From Tomocerus qinae (Eukaryota; Arthropoda; Collembola; Entomobryomorpha; Tomoceridae), in assembly GCA_020055645.1 (NCBI GenBank), contig CM034548.1, forward strand, positions 44,756,296 to 44,820,295: a DNA stretch of 64,000 bases, read 5' to 3'. Shown here piece after piece: positions 50,480 to 62,585 of this stretch. Both the position numbers and the translations under genes were made by a program. Numbering within the stretch: the stretch's first letter is position 1; each line of letters begins with the position of its first letter. Below the pieces are notes generated by a model, which had not been told where the DNA came from, searched no databases, and worked only from the letters and a program-made list of their open reading frames with translations.

Positions 50480-51320
50480 CTTCAACTATTTATTGCTTGG
50501 ACAGAGTAATTTTCTTCACCAGAAGGAAAGTAAGGTGATTGATAATTGCCATGGAAAGTTGTGTGAGAAAAGTAAAGCAACGAAGTGGAGAAGGAAAAAG
50601 GGTAACTGAAGGAGGGAGAAACTAATGACCCAATAGCAGAAAATGTCGTCCACTTGACATGACAAGAATAATATTGGAAGGATTCCGATGATCCTTTTTT
50701 CCTTCTGACGCTCATCACGCTCAAGCCTCTCTCCTGCTCTGCAGAGTGAATGCCTTGAGAGTTAGGAAAGAATAGATATTATTAGGCCAATAGATAGGTT
50801 TGGAGTTTGGGTAATTTGTGCTTTTCATACTCTTAGAATAACGTGCACGTAAAGGCAGAGCGGGCAATAGAGGAGTGTGTACTTAGTTATAGTAACGTAG
50901 GTTGTCTATTTAATGGTGCAGTGGGCAATATCTCCTGACACACATAACCCACCCAAACTAACACATCTTCCCAATAAAGCAACATATCCTCCGACTTCGT
51001 GCATTTTCGTGCATGCATTAACGTCCCGCACTAAAACTGGAGCATCTGTTTGAGAGAAACCTACAGGGTATTATAATTCACTATGGGTGTGCCGACATGG
51101 AAAGACTTGCAACCGAATGTCTTTTCAAATTGCAAACTCCGCTTTCTAAAACTCTTTTGTCTTTTCCTTTATGTTCACTCCAATCTATACACTCCCAGAC
51201 TCTTTCGGTAGTTTCGGCTTATTGCTCTCAATTAGTAGTAAATGAGAATACACTCCGAACACCAGACATATATATGTACAGTAATATTATTTGCCACTCA
51301 ACTACTTACTATAGTCCATT
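50480..51320. promoter_or_regulatory. Strand-skewed island D
   Basis: G/A-rich at 50,480-50,660, briefly C/T-rich, G-rich at 50,760-50,910, then C-rich to about 51,320. Same left-to-right switch as islands A-C. No coding exon is supported. Confidence 0.2.
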
Positions 51321-54181
51321 TTGAAGAAACTCAATGCCATTTGTGTTTCCAATAATCACCTATAATCAGTTTAGGGGACTATTATTATCGTAATGAACCT
51401 ACAGAGTTCCTTAAGCAAAATGTCTTTAGAATCACTCTTTATCGGGAAACTTAAAACTTGGCCAACTAATTTAGTTTCTACATAAAATCAATGCACACGT
51501 GGATATTCTTAATCATTCGTATCAACTTTATGGTACACTTATTCCATTAAACTATTTATTACGGGTAGTTGGCTTGTAACAATTTTATTACGATTTTCAG
51601 CATGTTAACAACATCCAGATTAACAACATTTTAGTGAAGAATCTCCCACTCTCGTTTTTCCAGGAAGGCTAAAATAAAATGACCTAATTTACTTCAATTA
51701 ATTTATCTCCTAGTTCTGATTCCTACCCATTGCCCCAAACAACAGAAATCGAGGAAAATGCACTCATATTTAATCAAGTTTTAGCTAATATGGTAAATCG
51801 GTTTTAATTCCCATCGAATCAAAACTCGATATGCTTATTAACACAGAGAGAATAATCTTCTGAAATACTACATCGTGTACATTATAGTATTTACTATATT
51901 GCTATACATCTATTCCTAAACCCCATCAATGCTACCTAAATGTGTATAGTATTTCATTAATTTAGAGACGGAATGTTATACTTGCTATAACTGGGAAAAA
52001 TTAGGAATATAATTTACTGAAAATTACCTATATTTAAGAAAAGTGGTGATACCCCACTCAGGTATGCAAATCCGATTGAGCTAATTGCCTTTCTCGTTTG
52101 GCATCAAATCTCTGGCAGATCTTACTGCCACTCTCTGGCCTCATGTTTTTTCAAATCCAACTATACACGTACACGTCTGCGTCTGTAGGAGCTTGAGTGC
52201 AGTTATCTCGTTTGTACGGTTTTGATCTTATGGCTTGAAGACTATATGGACATAATAAGTTTACATTTAAATTTAAGCCGTATAAATTATAATGCAATAG
52301 AATTTAAGGGGTATCAATATACAGATATTTAAGGGCTACATTCATGTAGTTCTACAAGAAAATTTTCTTGACTTCATAAAGACCAGTTGTTGTATGATTT
52401 TACACTTTGGCAAACGAAAAACGAATTTAAAAGTGTTAATCGATTCAGATAATAAAACTGTTGTATTATATATATTGAAAATATTTATATTTAGCTCTAC
52501 ATAATGCTATAATATTCTAAATTCTGTCATGGAAATGTGCCAAGTTCTTCTAAAATTATACACCTTTGAAGGCTGGGCAACACGACAATGGAAAAGTGTA
52601 CTTATATATACATGGCCCACATTACATTGCCAAATATTTCAATTTATAATTAAGCAATTTTATATAGGATAACAGTAAAAATATTATTTTTGATAAATGT
52701 GATGAATATGCAAAAATTTAGGATTAGGATGCTCCATTTAATGGTACAAGTCATCCAGATGTAATCAAATTCAGAAGCATGGCATAGAGTACTTGATGAG
52801 ACCATTTTCCAGCCATTATTTTTTTTTCATACATGCCCTATCCACTTACTTTACAGTTGACAAGCATGTAAATTAAACACAGAGATATTTAGTGGAATAA
52901 GCGTAGTGAGATACTTTGGATGTCCATCTCTTTCTATATCTGGAGCTACAATTAATGTTAAGATGTTTGTGAAGTAGACATTCCACTTAGCAGAAAATGA
53001 CTAGAGGGTGTATAAATAGTCAAAGAGGAGGACAACGGCACATGTTCGGAGTCTTTTGCAAGTTATAATTATTGCGTACCTATGTGTAACAAAGGAATAG
53101 AGAATATAGGGCAAACTTCCTTTACCTACCCAGTTTAATTATTTTAATTATCGAACGTCAAGTAAGAGTCAAGGGTGCATGAGTAAAAAGTGTGTAGGTG
53201 GATGGGCTGATGATGACGGCATAACTATTCCAAGATGGGAATATCTGCATAATTGACAGGATAACCACTATCCCTATGTGCTCTGAAATATTTGTATTTA
53301 TGTGTAAGTTCTAATTTTATTTAGTTTGAGAACGTTCGAGTAGTGAGATTTATATTGCTACATATATTACATCTGTAATGCTATAACAATGTCTATCTGC
53401 ACACTTGGCTTTGTATTGCTCAGCTATTAATGCATAGTAAAAATGCCTGGCATGTAAAGTGCTTTCCAGATTAATATGCCATAAAATGCTATATACTGCA
53501 TACATGGAAATGAGCAAACAAAACATTTGCACTTGTATTATGTCATATTGTTACAGCAGTGTGTACGTTATACACAGTGCCGTGTATTTGAATAGCGTTT
53601 GTTAAACACAGTTAAGATGACTTTTCACATGGATGTTGATTGTATGCATAATAATAAAGGATACCTAACTAAAGCAGACTAATGTGTGTACAAGTGTTTT
53701 GTATCCAGCACTAATAATGCGAATGTGTTTAGCTACGGTATGGTAATGTGCAGAATAGATATTTATTATGCTTATGTGTGTGTACTGTAAAGTATGATGA
53801 TTTTGAGTCCGAGTCCAGAAGAGTTGTATGTAGTCATAATATTTTTTATGAAATCATAGTTGTGTGACTTGTATGAAAATAGAGGGATGATAAAACATTT
53901 GAGGTGTGTTGTGTGATTGCAGGTGATCAGAGGGGACAAGGAGGGAAGAACCAGGCAAAGCAAAGGTAAACTGCCTACTACTGTCCGTGTACAAGTCCGT
54001 GTACTATTTTGTGGTGACTCCATCAAGACAGAAAAAGTAGAGAGGAAAGTGAGAGGACGTAATAGTAATACAGACAGTGAACCGAGTTGCATTCAAGTCT
54101 GAAGTTAAAAAACTATAATATCTACCTGTCTGTGTTGGTTGTGAATCTTGGAGTAGTAGTAGGATATAGTTAGTTAGTGTT

Positions 54182-54375
54182 TGTTGTACTATAATATAAT
54201 ACTGTTGTGGTGAGTGAGAGGATTCTGCCCGCCCGACGGGTCTACTCTACTATTTAGCAGTATTACTACTCCTCTATTATTTAAGTGAACATAGTAGTAC
54301 TTCTTTGAAGTCTCAAGGACTGAGTGAGTGAGCTGTTTGTCGGAGTCAAGTGGCTGGCCGACTGGCTTACCTGAG
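54182..54375 (+). other. Candidate filamin 5' UTR exon
   Basis: A perfect-consensus donor GAG|GTAAGT lies at 54375/54376, and a plausible acceptor (TGTGTCTCTAG, ending 54680) precedes the coding exon. Together they suggest an untranslated exon ending at 54375 and a 305-nt intron. The left border of the exon cannot be seen from sequence and is only nominal here. Confidence 0.4.
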
Positions 54376-54778
54376 GTAAGTTGACGTAACTTAAATTAAC
54401 CTGTGCATCCTCTCCTATGTCTAATACACACTATGGTATTATGTAAGTAAGTAAGCATGTACATGGAAGAGATAAAAGCTTAGCTGATATTTTGTACTTA
54501 CTATGTATGTACCTAGTCAAGTATCAATAGGTAAGTATTATGTATAATATGCAGAGCAGTCATACATACCTTATTATGCAGTGAGAGCAGAAGACTTGTC
54601 CCGTTTTGTGTATCTACACATAATCATCATAATCTGGATAATGTAAAAATGTAATAGTATGTGTGTGTATGTGTCTCTAGGGAGTACCTACTTGTAGAGT
54701 GTCTGTCTGTGTGGAGCTGTTGTTGTATACTCATCCTGGTAATAGTGGAGACGAGAGTTTAAGCGAGGAGGAGGCGAG

Positions 54779-55205
54779 ATGAATGTGGACGAGGTGGTTC
54801 GGGAGGGTGGCCCAGGTGAGCAAGATGTGCTGGGCGGCAGCCCCATTGGGATTGGGATTGTTGGTGTTGTTGGTGGTGGAGAGCAGTGTGCTGGTGGTGC
54901 TGACGAAGAAGAAATGGTGGACGCTGAGCGAGATTTGGCCGAAGATGCCCAATGGAAAAAGATACAGCAAAATACATTCACACGTTGGGCTAACGAGCAC
55001 TTAAAGACTGTCCACAAAAATGTCGGGAATCTGGAGACAGATTTATCCGACGGACTCAGACTCATTTCTCTCATTGAAGTCCTCTCCGGCAAAAAGTTGC
55101 CCAAGCACAACAAGCGACCTAACTTTCGCTCTCAGAAACTCGAGAATGTCTCTGTCGCTTTGAAGTTTCTCGAGAAGGATGAAGGGATCCGAATTGTCAA
55201 TATCG
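54779..55205 (+). CDS. FLN: Filamin, first coding exon (partial gene, continues past window)
   Basis: This exon encodes the N-terminus and most of the first calponin-homology (CH) domain of filamin, the dimeric actin cross-linking protein (cheerio in Drosophila). Residues 1-46 are a glycine/acidic leader. Residues 48-142 carry the family hallmark: [20 protein letters not shown], then TRW-NEHLK, then [14 protein letters not shown] and [11 protein letters not shown], an actin-binding CH1 domain. The start is supported by an in-frame TAG at 54743-54745 with no other in-frame ATG between. Met46 is a possible internal start closer to where conservation begins. The donor G|GTATGT at 55205/55206 leaves phase 1; a following exon beginning with AC or AT would restore the conserved Asp. 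I could not find the remainder of CH1 in the next 8.8 kb. The antisense and +1 ORFs over this exon are shadows. Confidence 0.95.
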
Positions 55206-55470
55206 GTATGTCTCTCCATTCTCTCATTTTTAATTTTCATGTCATCCCACATCTTAGATAATTTACTCTTAGATATAATATTATGTACTGCCTAAATACA
55301 TGCTATTACATAAATAATAGTGCTTTTCCTTTTAAACACAAACGTAGCAATCATGCACTCAGGTGGATGATTTAATCCTTGCACATACGCAAACACAACC
55401 TACTCGTACATAATAGAAATTTATTGCTCTACTTCAGGAACTAATGTCTCTCCTTATGAAACAATCCTAT

Positions 55471-55525
55471 TCTTACACCAGACAGACTAGCAGAGTATCT
55501 TCTTACACCAGACAGACTAGCAGAG
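55471..55525. repeat. 30-bp tandem duplication
   Basis: TCTTACACCAGACAGACTAG plus CAGAG occurs at 55,471 and again at 55,501 with no mismatch over 25 bp, so the duplication is recent. Confidence 0.85.
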
Positions 55526-58500
55526 AGTGTTCCTGAATATACCTACACCATGATTGTATTATTTTTAGTGGTGCACAAGTATTTGTGTTACAATTCGTTC
55601 AGCAACTGTCATTCTATCTCTGCATCATTAAATAAGCATTTAGGTAATCGAGTTCTGTTAATTCTGTTGTCGTTGTAAATAGATCCTTATAAGTCCATGA
55701 GCTGTAAACTGTCATTGCCAACCTTGACTTTTCCTTTTGCTACTATGGACACTCATTCATTTAAGTACCTATTCATCGTAATCTGCACTCTCATAACCAT
55801 AACATACAAACCTCTGAGCAAATATGTACTTTTCCATTTGTCGTAGTCATACTGTGCCATCAGTCACTTTACAACAAATTTTTTAGGTCATTACTTACCG
55901 TCTGTAAAGGCGGCGCTTGACTACATCAGTGATCAAAATAGGGAAAAAAACCTCATTCCAAAATTAAAAAAACATTTAGTGACATAATGGATTAAGTTTG
56001 AATGGATTTAGCTATAAAGTTTACTACTAACAACTGTGGTCACTTGCATGTATTTGTTATGGCTAAAATAGAAATATTGTTTTTAAATGATGTGGAAGGC
56101 TATAAAAACAAGGTTAGTACTGCAATAATAATGTTTTTGTACTAACCGGTCTATTTGTCCAAACTTACTAGTACGTATCAATTTGGTTTGTACATGCTGT
56201 TACTATAAGGATATTAGTGCACTCACTCTCTGTCAAAAGGGCTTATATGGTCAAATGAGTAGATAATTATTTTTGGACTAATTGACGTTTAGTCAGACGT
56301 ATGCTGTACGTATATCTATAACTACAAAGTGAATGTTTGTCCAGAGTACATAGTAGACATTGATTGTTTTACAAGTATAGTGTGACTGGTTGCACTATTG
56401 TCATTCAAGTGAAAATGTTGTCATCCTCGGCGATCTACTGCTACATGCTAATTACCATTACACTAAATACTCACCACAGGTTTGATTGCTGTACTTGTGG
56501 TACCTGCCTAGTCGTTACATTTGGGTTGTATCACCAAAATGAGACACTTGTTGTTAATGTGATGTGTGCTTAGTGTAGGAAATGGCAAGTGTCTACATAT
56601 GCAGAATGTTATCAGTCAGCAGAGTTTGTGCACGATCTTTAATTGGCGTATGATGTCATCGGGAGTGAATGCCGGACGGCGAATTGCATCGCGCTCATTC
56701 TTTTTTATCCTGTCTGTCTTGATCTTGATAATCCTTTGGTAGTAGTACTGGTACAGTGCATAGTGCATACATGCAGATAGCAATAGGAATGAGTTAGACA
56801 GTAAAAAGATCTTGTAAGTGGTTTCGTTTGGTGTGGCTCTCTCGTTGGATCTTCAACCAGGTAGCTTACTAAAAGATTCCACAGAGAAACAAGGTATAGA
56901 TACTAAAGGCCGAGTGTTTGTAACTATTCAACTTTGTAAGATGTAATCCAGCAGGCGTTATGTTAAGTGTGCATCTATCCTTTGTAGTAGAGATTATATT
57001 TATTATGGCATACCTTAGTTATATTATGATTCTGCTATGCTTGCATCTGCAGATCTCAGACTCTACTCATTCACTCATTCTCGTCAGTTCATTTTTTGTT
57101 CTCTTCGTCTGACTGACTCTATTGATGATTTGCAAAGTACTTTGTTCCTTCACTACTTTATAGCTTGATTGCCCCGCTCTTCACATTATTTATACATAAT
57201 CATTTTAACATTTAATGCATGCGCATTAGTGTAAATTTTACCATGCTTCTATTCCTTACCAAGCTTTCCTTATTATTATATTTACTCTATTATATACCAC
57301 TACCTACTATTAAAAGTCAGAGAACTTTATGTGAATTGCCCTGTGAACATGCAGCAGTCTGCATGTTAATGCATCTAGTAAGTCACGTAGGGTAACCTCT
57401 CCAGATTTTACTGTCTCGTTGCCTTTCTTTCTCAGTCATTTTTTAATATTCCTATATCATGCAAAACATACTGACGTAACTCTACTTCGTTCCATTGTAG
57501 TCACGTTATACTTGTAGTAGTCTATAACTTCAGTAAATAACTTCTCGCATTGATCTTATCATCCTTCACTTTTCAAAATTAAATATCAGATGAGGAAAAG
57601 CAAAAGTTACCATATATTGCATACTTGAATTGTTTTAAGTAGGTGTAAGATCCATTACTTACGATAATATTTTTAATTCCCAAGGTTCTAAAATATTCAA
57701 ATTCTATATACATTTCTCACACTGAAAAATTCACATTCGATTTTATATTGAAGAATTTGGGTACCAACTTTTTATAGTTTTGCACATTTAATATTATTTA
57801 AAGTAGTATGCACTAGTTAATCTATGTAAGCTCTTGATAAACAGTCCCAATCAATTCTACGCACTGACCCGAACAGTCTTGAAAAATCCATAAGGCTTGT
57901 GAATTATATATTATGTGATAGTTTCTGTATTGATTTACTAATTTAAAACTTCACCAGGAGTGAATTTCTTTGCACGATTTTCAAAACCTATCTCCATTAT
58001 GTTAATTACATTTCTGGCGGATAGACATCAATTTAGTTTTTAGCAGTAATTCAGTGTACAGAGTGTGCACTCATCCTTACTACTCGACCAACACCAATCC
58101 ACATCAAGTTCCACTTAAGTAGGTATTAAAGATTTCCAGTTTTGCCTAGAATTCCGTTCTTCATACACATACAACTGATCTTCCTTTCTTGCATAGTGCT
58201 TTATCTATATAATACAAATAGCTTCCTCGCTATAATATAGTGTCTGACAAATTAAACTTCAGTGGGTATTGCATAAGAAATTGCATTAATAAACAAAATG
58301 AAGAAAAAGGATTCATATATACTGAACTCCAATGATTGCCGTAGTAGAGAAGATTAAACATTATTTTGTAGTGAATCATAATTAATTCGCCTATAAGATG
58401 TATAACATTATATAATATTATATAATCTATGTATATAGTAGAATGTTATCAATCATAAACGAGTAAACATCTAAAGAAAACTAAACTCTGGTCAACTTTG

Positions 58501-61500
58501 AGTCTTATGTGTTTGCGTGAACTTGTCTTAAGCTCACTTACTGGTACCAGTCAGCCGGCATGTTCTGCAACCATAAAAAACTCTGCCAACAAACCTACAC
58601 ACTGCACTACAGAGAGTTGTTGTTTTCTTTCATCCTGAAAGTTTGTAGATAATAATATGACATACCTAGGCCAGAGCCACGTATGCGTATGTAGCACACG
58701 TCGAATCCACTATCTAATAAGTACAACGCAGAATAAGAGCTGCAATGTAGTAATTCCTCTGTTTCTTCCATATACGGGCATGACATCTCGCATGTTTGCA
58801 AATGTCTTGTGCTGTCCTTCCCCTTTCTGGGATACATAATATTATTATTCTGTTTGTCTAGATAGGCACACAAACGAGTCACACACAGCCAAGCAATATG
58901 GAAATCTTACAAACATTTAATAACGTGCAAGGCTCTCAGCTTACCTCTACCCATATCTGTTTGATACGATGTGATAACATAAAAAAATATCAGAGACCCT
59001 AAAAATACTACTCTCTGATAACAGAAAGATCTGCAATAACTAGAACTGCAGATAACGCTGAGTAGTCAGAACGAAATCCAATCACTCCTGGCATTTCCTA
59101 AGTTATGAAGGTATACGCAAATGTCTAAGAAAGGAAAGAGTTGTACAAGTTATAGCAGCACCTTTCTCTCCAAAATTTGATCGTTGATACATACATTCAA
59201 ATTGTGTTCAGATTTCATGACAAGATATTTATTCCTTGTATGACTTGCTTTGCGACGTAATTTGACAATCTCTTGAAATGAAGAATGACACAATCACATT
59301 GCAGAACAATAACTATAAATACTATATAGTAGTGTGTTCGTTATGGTGAACAAGAAATATTGAGCAAGAGAATAAATATGTAATTGTTGAGCCAATGACC
59401 AGCCATTGTCAACCGGCTCCTCACTCAACCGCAAAGACATCACAAGAATCTACTTTACTAGAAAGAGCAAAGCAAAAAACGCAGGAAATCTTTTCATTTC
59501 TCTTTCCTTTCCATTTAAGCTCTTTAGTTCGACTTTTCTTACAATATTCACTTGGAATGGTTCTCTATAAATAAGTGTCATTATCCATGTCTACCTAATA
59601 TCTTTATACCACATGCTGCATAATATATTTTACTACCTCCAACTTACCTATGCACATATATTATTATTATAGCTATTTAGATTAGATATACTTCAATAGT
59701 AGTAGCTCTTGGCTATGCTCCCCATGTCATTTTTAGAGGGCATAGAATATTATTGCCTAATGTACTAGACATTCTATATTTTATTACCTACCAAAGTGGC
59801 TTATATTTATTATTCCCTTGGCTGGCTATACAGCATCTTTATACTACTTCTACAATACCAACATGATTATGAAAAACTACTTTTATAGTAATTGCATTCA
59901 ATCGCCAATGTGAATTTGTTGCTTCCAAGTAATGCAGTAAATGCATCATTTTACTACCTTTCTTACCGTGTTTGGGAATATTGGCATTGGACCTTTATTT
60001 TGGCTAGCACATGAAACACTGCTATACTTAATGTGACTGCAAAGATACTACATGTATAGCAGCCAAGCTCCTTGTAAGTAGTAGTACCTATCTATGTGCA
60101 TGAAGAAAGATATTACTACACAATGTCCACAATTATGTATTACGTACTATAAGTCAAGTGTTGGAGATTATATGATATAGCAAGATTTTTGCTTGTTTGA
60201 GTTAGTTTTTCGTTTTTATCAGCATACATAGATTACAGAAACTATTCACAGGAGGTGGACGTACCCTACATCCAATTGATGGTTTTATGGGTTTGTGGTC
60301 AATATCTTATTAGAACTTTGAGTTCCACTAATGTTTCTACGCTGACTCGTACTCTACTATCTTTATTTTCGTCAAGCAACGCTCCAGATAAGTACCTAAT
60401 GCTAATATTGAGAACAAGATAGATAATTCCGAACAACCTTTTTCGGTAATGCAGCACACCATAAATGCTGCATTCGAAACTCTAGTTGTATGTTGAGTTT
60501 TTAAATCCAAGTTTCGATAAATCACATTTGGAGAATGTCAATGATTTGGTCTAAATATATTTTAATGAGCTAGCAATAAGTAATACGACATTCTACTTAT
60601 AGGGCAATGGGTTCATTGTAGGCAAGGGTGTGTCTAATTGATAGTATCTATTAACAAGTCGTTTATATGACACATTACTGATAAATTAGCTTACTTCATT
60701 TTTCCAACAAAAAAACTGCCATGCCTAAATATTGCACTACGACCCCTTTTAATATAGGGCTACCATTTGTGGTTATAAATAGTAAAGGAATCTAAGTTTG
60801 ACAATAACAGTAAAGAGAAATGTCTTTGTGGAGTCTCTTTTTGGCGAAATGAGACCATCCTAAGCCAACTGAAATGCTATAATAAGAGTTCTAATAAACT
60901 AGGAATCTAGCAATTGTTCTCTGTATGTTACAGAAAAAGAGCTATTTAAAAACCGGTAGACATCTCTTGTGTAGGTGCACAAAGTATATTTGTATGTAGT
61001 AAAGTAGAGGAATAGCAAGAAAGGTGGGAAAATAAGTGCACGTTGTATGGACTGATCTTTTCTATTATTTTGGGTTGGTCTGACTTTATTTGTCGGTTGG
61101 GTAGGTAGAAATACGTACACATAAAGTAACGGAATGCTAAAAAGAATAGAATGCAATGTTCTTTCTTGTTCTTCGACTGAATGTAAAGTTGAGCTCTGTG
61201 GTGTGGCTTGCTGAATTTAGTCTGCATCATGTTCGATCGTTGTTTCTCGTTGTGAAATCCTCTCATGTTCTCCTTTCCACGTTGTCTGTTCCCTGCACAC
61301 AAAACTTCAAATGCACGGAGTAAATGGACTTGCCGTATTTCAAGGAATGGACGCCTAGGATTTTATTCTGCACTGACATTTATTTGTCCAGATGAGATGT
61401 GATCTGTCTGACAGACACTCCATTGCGGACATTGAGGACTGCAGGACTATATTTTCTGAAAAACGGTGTTGAGGCAGTGAGATGTGAAACTGCACTCGAC

Positions 61501-61521
61501 TGCAATGGTACAACATACATA

Positions 61522-62585
61522 TGTTGTAGGCGGAGAGGGAAAGGTTACTGGGAGGGATATAATGTCCCTCTCCGACTAGGCAGGGAGAGATAGCTCTGTA
61601 CCGCTAGCGGTACCGAGCCATGAGGTTTCCGACTGGGAGGGATATGTCGTAAAGGATTGATATGAAAAGTCCCACAAATGTCGCAGATTTTAGGTTACTC
61701 TTATATTTATTCATTGTAATCATTATTTTCTATAATATTCAATTCATAAATATTAAGTATATTGCACTTTTTGAATCAGTCATAATAAAATCATAAATTA
61801 TTAAGTCAAGATTGACAGTCAAATAGTTAAGTATGTTACGCTGCTATAATTATTAATAATTGATATTTTTTCCAAAGCCAGGAGTTCAATTATTTAAATT
61901 TTTGCAAGAACGGCTGCTGCCGTTGTGGCATTTAGTTTAGTACCACAGTGTATATCATTCTTTTTACATGGACATAACTTTATAATATTTACTAATATAT
62001 CGTAATTGGTGTCACTTGGGAATTGGCAGTCCGTTTATTTGTTTCCAAAAAATCTAAAAAATAATGTGGAAATTCCATTTTGTCTTTATTGAAAAAGCTT
62101 TGAATGGAACTCACTTCCCTGACTTCCCACATAACAGCAACCGCTATGTAATTCAACTTATAGCTCTTCATATAGTAAATGTAAACCTTACTAAAAGTGA
62201 TACTCGGACAAGCTGTTAAACTGAGACTACTGCCAACAAACTTAAACCTTAAGCAGCGTAACATACTTAACTATTTGACTGTCAATCTTGACTTAATAAT
62301 TTATGATTTTATTATGACTGATTCAAAAAGTGCAATATACTTAATATTTATGAATATTATAGAAAATAATGATTACAATGAATAAATATAAGAGTAACCT
62401 AAAATCTGCGACATTTGTGGGACTTATACACATAGAATCATTCATATCAATCCTTTACGACATATCCCTCCCAGTCGGAAACCTCATGGCTCAGTACCGC
62501 TAGCGGTACAGAGCTATCTCTCCCTGCCTAGTCGGAGAGGGACATTATATCCCTCCCAGTAACCTTTCCCTCTCCGCCTACAACA
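61522..62585. mobile_element. Foldback-type element with long inverted arms (1,064 bp)
   Basis: The left arm (61,522-61,844, 323 bp) and right arm (62,253-62,585, 333 bp) are near-perfect inverted copies. The right arm has about 15 extra bases near 62,430. They enclose a 408-bp spacer. The ends read TGTTGTAGGCGGAGAGGG, and the flanks carry the same 8 bp, CATACATA (61,514-61,521 and 62,586-62,593), consistent with a target-site duplication. Each arm contains ACTGGGAGGGATAT twice, 85 bp apart (left arm: 61,547 and 61,632), and a palindrome centred on CCGCTAGCGG. No recognisable transposase is present. The length of the duplication fits hAT, P, Mutator-like or Merlin groups; the class is not settled. 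Confidence 0.85.
61845..62252. other. Spacer of the foldback element
   Basis: This 408-bp unique stretch lies between the arms. A 90-codon open frame on the - strand runs 62,264-61,992, but I do not recognise it and see no transposase motif. It is most likely decayed internal sequence. Confidence 0.4.

Larger units (their letters stand above)
28927..54181. other. Gene-poor interval between SLMAP and filamin (25 kb)
   Basis: The first part is probably SLMAP 3' UTR. The rest has no supported coding exon on either strand. Contents listed separately: islands B, C and D, repeat copy 2 at 47.6 kb, hairpin at 45,714, and coding-like fragments at 32.5-33.0 kb. A smaller G-to-C switch also occurs near 37,870. 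The remainder is AT-rich and featureless to my reading. Confidence 0.65.

Noticed and set aside
54688-55113. A 141-codon - strand frame opposite the filamin exon
   Set aside because: Shadow of the well-supported filamin coding frame; low-complexity S/P/T content.
61399-61593. Short frames running into the inverted arms of the foldback element
   Set aside because: They cross the element border and its target duplication and show no transposase motif.
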